A stretch of DNA of 9,208 bases. Origin: Candidatus Moranbacteria bacterium CG_4_9_14_3_um_filter_45_14. Lineage in GTDB: Bacteria; Patescibacteriota; Minisyncoccia; Moranbacterales; UBA1568. Below are positions 6,121-9,208 of the stretch, one piece after another. Every line of letters starts with the position of its first letter. Positions within the stretch are counted from its first letter, which is position 1. The translations under genes were made by a program, and so were the position numbers. The stretch lies in assembly GCA_002790675.1 (NCBI GenBank), contig PFVP01000040.1:1-9208 (forward strand). Direction: 5' to 3'. The notes under the pieces were generated by a model. That model was not told the origin of the DNA and ran no database searches. It saw only the letters and a list, made by a program, of their open reading frames with translations.

Positions 6121-7884
6121 CACTACGGTAATTATTTGAAAAAACATTGGGTAGTGATAGCGCTCCTTATCGTCATCGCGGGAGCTATTTTTGTACGTGT
6201 CTATCATTTCGACGAATGGCTCTATTTCAAGATGGATCAGTCTCGAGATGCATTTATGTTGAGTAATGCCGTCATCAATGGTCCTGAGTATCTGCCTTTG
6301 CTCGGCGCGCGTGTTGGAGCGGTGAAACTCGAACATGGGATGTTGCGACTCGGTCCAGTTTATTATTATTTTCAGTACCTCTCAGGAAAGATATTTGATT
6401 CCACTCATCCGTCAGTCTTCGCGTATCCCGATCTGTTTTTTTCGATCGCAGTCATCCCGCTTCTATTCCTTTTCCTCAGACTCTATTTTTCACGACGACA
6501 TTCTCTGTATATTACGGCGATGTATGCTTTCTCGTTCCTTATCATTCAGTATTCTCGTTTTGCTTGGAATCCCAATTCACTGCAATTCTTCATCATTCTC
6601 AGTTTTTATGGATTGCTCCGGTTTCTCAATGATGATCGTCCGAAGCAGAAAAAATGGTGGTTGGTGCTTTGGGTAGTCGGCATCACTATCGGTTCGCAGT
6701 TGCATTTCTTCGGATTCTTCAGCTTGCTCGGTATTTCCGGACTCCTTATAGTATTTCATCTTCGCGTTTGGAATGTGGAAAGTCTGAAGAAACTCTTCGA
6801 GAAACAAGCACTGAAACAGTTTCTTCTCTTCTTTCTTATTGGATTAGGAGTGTTTCTTGTTTTCTATACCCCAGTTATCGTGAGTGATGTGATGAAAAAT
6901 GGTCAAAATACACACAATTTTTTTGAAGCTCTGGGATCGAAAGGGCAGAAGAGACCATTGGTTGAAAAAATAAAGAAGGATATAACCGAGAATCTCAATT
7001 ATTATTGCCTCCTCACGACATCAAGTTGCTACAAGAATGATCTGGAAAAGAACGTCCTGCCTGTCGGATCGACGACACTCGCGATGTCCATTGGCCTCCT
7101 CTTGGTGCTCTATCGGCTCCGGATCGTGGAAAGCAAGCAATCTCGCGATTTTCTGATGCTGACACTTCTATGGTTCACAGTGTTCACCATCCTGACGATT
7201 CCCGTGGCTTTTCAGCTCCGTCCACGTTTCTATATTGTCGTATTCGCAGTGCCATTCATTCTTCTAGGATTCCTGTATGAATTCTTGGAAGAGCGTTTCG
7301 GCAGGAAAGCATTGTTTATGACAGCACTCATCACGATGGCCGTGCTCGCCGTCAATATTCGCGGGACAGTATTGTGGTTTGCAGAACAGGCGAGTGCCCA
7401 GGTGAGGACGACTGAAATCGATCGGACGCTTATTTTGAAGAACCAAGACGGTGTGACATTGGGGCAACTCCAAGGTGTGACAGACTGGATGTACGCTCGT
7501 CATCACACCGGCGACAGATTGTATTATTATGTGAAACCGGAACATGTGAGACCGATCGGGTTCCTGTTCTATTCCAAACACGAGCCGGATTTCAATTTTA
7601 CGACGCTCAAGATCACTGCGGAACCGAAAGCACAGTATTTTGCTGTCACGCCGGCCAAAAACGGTATCGCCCCAGTCACCAAGAAATTCGGTAACGACCT
7701 TGTCGTATTGGCACAGCAACAATTCGGACAACTTATGGTATATGAAATCAATTTTCCAAAGAGACAAATTTTTGATAATTATCGTTTCAACAGACGTGGC
7801 GGGAGTACGGACAGAATCTTCTGGGGTGATGTGTTCGGTATCGAGAAAAGTAAAGATGTCGCACCGATTGATGATAGGGAATAA
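6115..7884 (+). CDS. GT-C fold membrane glycosyltransferase (CPR paralogue family)
   Basis: This encodes a 589-residue polytopic protein, paralogous to those at 661-2382 and 7933-9208. The first helix (about 12-28) leads to YHFDEW (30-35), the acidic pair D41/D45 (DQSRD), LPLLG (60-64) and LRLGP (77-81). Between the last two it carries a few extra residues (around 68-75) that its paralogues lack. RFAWNPN (148-154), SQLHF (194-198) and RPRFY (369-373) follow at matching places. After the last helix (about 399-413) comes a soluble tail of about 175 residues whose blocks resemble the 661-2382 protein: a TL...TDW segment near 445-453 and FGQLMVYEI near 538-546. The expected activity is outer-face sugar transfer from a polyprenyl-phosphate donor, with D41 or D45 as candidate catalytic residues. 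The ATG at 6115 is the only usable start, because an in-frame TAA lies at 6085-6087. The start codon sits in a hairpin. A 48-nt gap separates it from the next, same-strand paralogue. Confidence 0.9.
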   Translation: MSHYGNYLKKHWVVIALLIVIAGAIFVRVYHFDEWLYFKMDQSRDAFMLSNAVINGPEYLPLLGARVGAVKLEHGMLRLGPVYYYFQYLSGKIFDSTHPSVFAYPDLFFSIAVIPLLFLFLRLYFSRRHSLYITAMYAFSFLIIQYSRFAWNPNSLQFFIILSFYGLLRFLNDDRPKQKKWWLVLWVVGITIGSQLHFFGFFSLLGISGLLIVFHLRVWNVESLKKLFEKQALKQFLLFFLIGLGVFLVFYTPVIVSDVMKNGQNTHNFFEALGSKGQKRPLVEKIKKDITENLNYYCLLTTSSCYKNDLEKNVLPVGSTTLAMSIGLLLVLYRLRIVESKQSRDFLMLTLLWFTVFTILTIPVAFQLRPRFYIVVFAVPFILLGFLYEFLEERFGRKALFMTALITMAVLAVNIRGTVLWFAEQASAQVRTTEIDRTLILKNQDGVTLGQLQGVTDWMYARHHTGDRLYYYVKPEHVRPIGFLFYSKHEPDFNFTTLKITAEPKAQYFAVTPAKNGIAPVTKKFGNDLVVLAQQQFGQLMVYEINFPKRQIFDNYRFNRRGGSTDRIFWGDVFGIEKSKDVAPIDDRE

Positions 7885-7932
7885 AAGACGTTTCGTATAA
7901 AAGGGCCTGTTTCTCTGTTCTTACAACAAGCA

Positions 7933-9208
7933 ATGAAGGATTTCTTGAATACAATTCCGAAACATATCTGGATTCTGGCCATTCTTATTTTGGTCGGCAT
8001 TTTTTTTCGTGTGTATCATTTCGATGAATGGTTGCAGTTCAAGGGTGATGCTTTCCGTGATGCCACGATGATTTCCAATGTGTATAGAGAAGGAATCGAA
8101 TCATTGCCCCTTCTCGGTCCTCGTGCCGGAGGGACGATGCTTCGGCTAGGGCCAGTATTTTATGATTTTCAATCTACCTCAGCGTTCATTTTCCAGAGTG
8201 TCAGCGCGCCTGTGTTGGCATATCCGGATCTTTTCTTTTCAATACTCGCTCTCCCATTGTTTTTTCTTTTCTCGAGACGCTATTTCTCTCCTCTCTGGTC
8301 GCTTGCGATGGCGGGGATGCTCGCTACCTCTTTCCTCGCGATAGAATACGGCAGGTTCGCTTGGAACCCCAATTCCACTCTTTTTTTCACACTCGTTTTT
8401 TCGTACACACTCCTCAAACTTTACGATACAGAGTCTGAAAGAAAGCGCCCGCTCTGGTGGGCTTTTGTTGCCGGCATATCGCTTGCCATAGCCTCACAGC
8501 TTCACTTCAGCGCTTTTCTCGGCCTTCCTCTCGCTTTGGCACTCTTTGTATTACTTCATCTCAAGGACGCCAAAAAAGTTCTTTCATACAAAGTCATTCT
8601 TGTTTTTTTGGTCAGTGTCGGTCTTGTGTATCTACCGGTATTTCTCAGTGAATATTTCAAACACGGAGAGAATACGCGACTCTTTCTTTCGGCCATTTCG
8701 AGCAAAGCTTCCTCACACGGGATTTTCCAGAACATTTTCCAAGATATGATGATGTTCGCGAAATATTTCGTACGTATTCTGCTCGGTATTGTCGAGCCCG
8801 GGAATAAACTCCTCTTTCTCTCGGGCATTTTCTGTGGAATCGGATTTTTGGCGAACATACTTTTGCTTCACGGCGAAGAGAATAAAGGAAAACGCAACTT
8901 TCTCCAGTGGACAATCATACTGATAGCTGTTTATTTTTTGCTCTATATTCCGCTGGCATTCAAAATAGATCGTCCGAGATTTTCTCTGCCGTTTATGATG
9001 ATGCCATACATATATTTCGGATATATACTGGTGCTCCTTCGGAGAAGTATGCCGTATCCGCGTCTCGTTACGATTCTGACGCTCTTCGGTCTTGGTATCA
9101 TCCTGTATAGTAATGTGTATGCCACGATGAAATGGTTCACTGAACTCCACAATTCACAGCAGACAATAACCAGCACGGGCGAAAAAAACAGTAAGGGAAA
9201 AAGTTTCT
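7933..9208 (+). CDS. GT-C fold membrane glycosyltransferase, 3' end outside the window
   Basis: The frame is open from ATG 7933 to the window end without a stop, giving 425 residues. Compared with its 573- and 589-residue paralogues, about 150 residues are missing, corresponding to the soluble C-terminal domain. The first helix (about 12-26) is followed by YHFDEW (28-33), D39 and D43, LPLLGP (58-63) and LRLGP (70-74). RFAWNPN (141-147), SQLHF (188-192) and RPRF (347-350) come next. In the other two paralogues the first acidic block is DQSxD; here it reads DAFRD, so the Gln and Ser are replaced while both Asp are kept, perhaps reflecting a different donor. The start is chosen because the N-terminus aligns with the neighbour at 6115-7884; no Shine-Dalgarno is visible. 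A 48-nt gap with no terminator after the upstream gene suggests one transcript. GT-C membership is confident; substrate is unknown. Confidence 0.88.
   Translation, partial: MKDFLNTIPKHIWILAILILVGIFFRVYHFDEWLQFKGDAFRDATMISNVYREGIESLPLLGPRAGGTMLRLGPVFYDFQSTSAFIFQSVSAPVLAYPDLFFSILALPLFFLFSRRYFSPLWSLAMAGMLATSFLAIEYGRFAWNPNSTLFFTLVFSYTLLKLYDTESERKRPLWWAFVAGISLAIASQLHFSAFLGLPLALALFVLLHLKDAKKVLSYKVILVFLVSVGLVYLPVFLSEYFKHGENTRLFLSAISSKASSHGIFQNIFQDMMMFAKYFVRILLGIVEPGNKLLFLSGIFCGIGFLANILLLHGEENKGKRNFLQWTIILIAVYFLLYIPLAFKIDRPRFSLPFMMMPYIYFGYILVLLRRSMPYPRLVTILTLFGLGIILYSNVYATMKWFTELHNSQQTITSTGEKNSKGKSF

Noticed and set aside
6061..6336. 91-residue minus-strand open frame spanning the divergent region
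   Set aside because: It mostly shadows the start of the 6115 gene and would run through the candidate rightward promoter; no ribosome site or family resemblance.
7264..7767. 167-residue minus-strand open frame
   Set aside because: It lies fully inside the 6115-7884 transferase, whose plus-strand frame has clear membrane helices and conserved motifs; the antisense product shows none.
7885..7932. Promoter or terminator between the two rightward transferases
   Set aside because: A TATAAA is present (near 7895) but no -35 at suitable distance, and no stem followed by a T-run; the 48-nt gap reads as intra-operon.
8713..9150. 145-residue minus-strand open frame
   Set aside because: It is antisense to the 7933-9208 transferase, whose motifs align with its paralogues; the antisense product is Arg/Lys/Glu-rich with no recognisable pattern.

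Overview
The window looks like part of a surface-polysaccharide (envelope glycan) locus from a bacterium of the Candidate Phyla Radiation (Patescibacteria, most likely a Parcubacteria/Moranbacteria-like lineage). This is inferred from recall, not from a search. Three proteins share an N-terminal signature (YHF-x2-W, D-x3-D, LPLLG, LRLGP, then RF-x-W-x-PN) that I associate with multi-copy GT-C glycosyltransferases of CPR genomes. Genes are tightly packed, and five of the six have no clear Shine-Dalgarno. The standard genetic code fits: TGA ends one gene and no in-frame TGA has to be read through, which argues against the UGA=Gly lineages.

Layout. (1) Positions 1-160 are non-coding. They hold a perfect hairpin (12-36), a strong terminator hairpin (69-104) and the start of a second, related hairpin (159-181) that overlaps the stop codon of the first gene. 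(2) Positions 161-5939 are a four-gene leftward (minus-strand) operon. In transcription order it encodes a PMT-like GT-C glycosyltransferase (4092-5939), a membrane-anchored GH28/polygalacturonase-like right-handed beta-helix protein (2395-4092, start overlapping the previous stop as TGATG), a second GT-C transferase of another subfamily (661-2382), and a small soluble protein of unknown function (161-643). (3) Positions 5940-6114 are a divergent promoter region. (4) Positions 6115-9208 are a rightward unit of two tandem GT-C transferases. The second (7933 onward) runs off the window end and lacks its C-terminus.

Three of the four GT-C proteins (661-2382, 6115-7884, 7933-9208) are paralogues. 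They lie on both sides of the divergent promoter, so the locus grew by duplication of one transferase plus an inversion or shuffling step. The fourth (4092-5939) carries a canonical DE motif in its first outer loop and belongs to a different branch.

Working model (inference): the GT-C enzymes move single sugars from polyprenyl-phosphate donors to lipid-linked glycan or protein acceptors on the outer face of the membrane. The anchored GH28-like protein, also facing outward, trims or cleaves a uronic-acid or similar polysaccharide, either the cell's own or that of a host cell. No mobile element, CRISPR array, tRNA or rRNA was seen.
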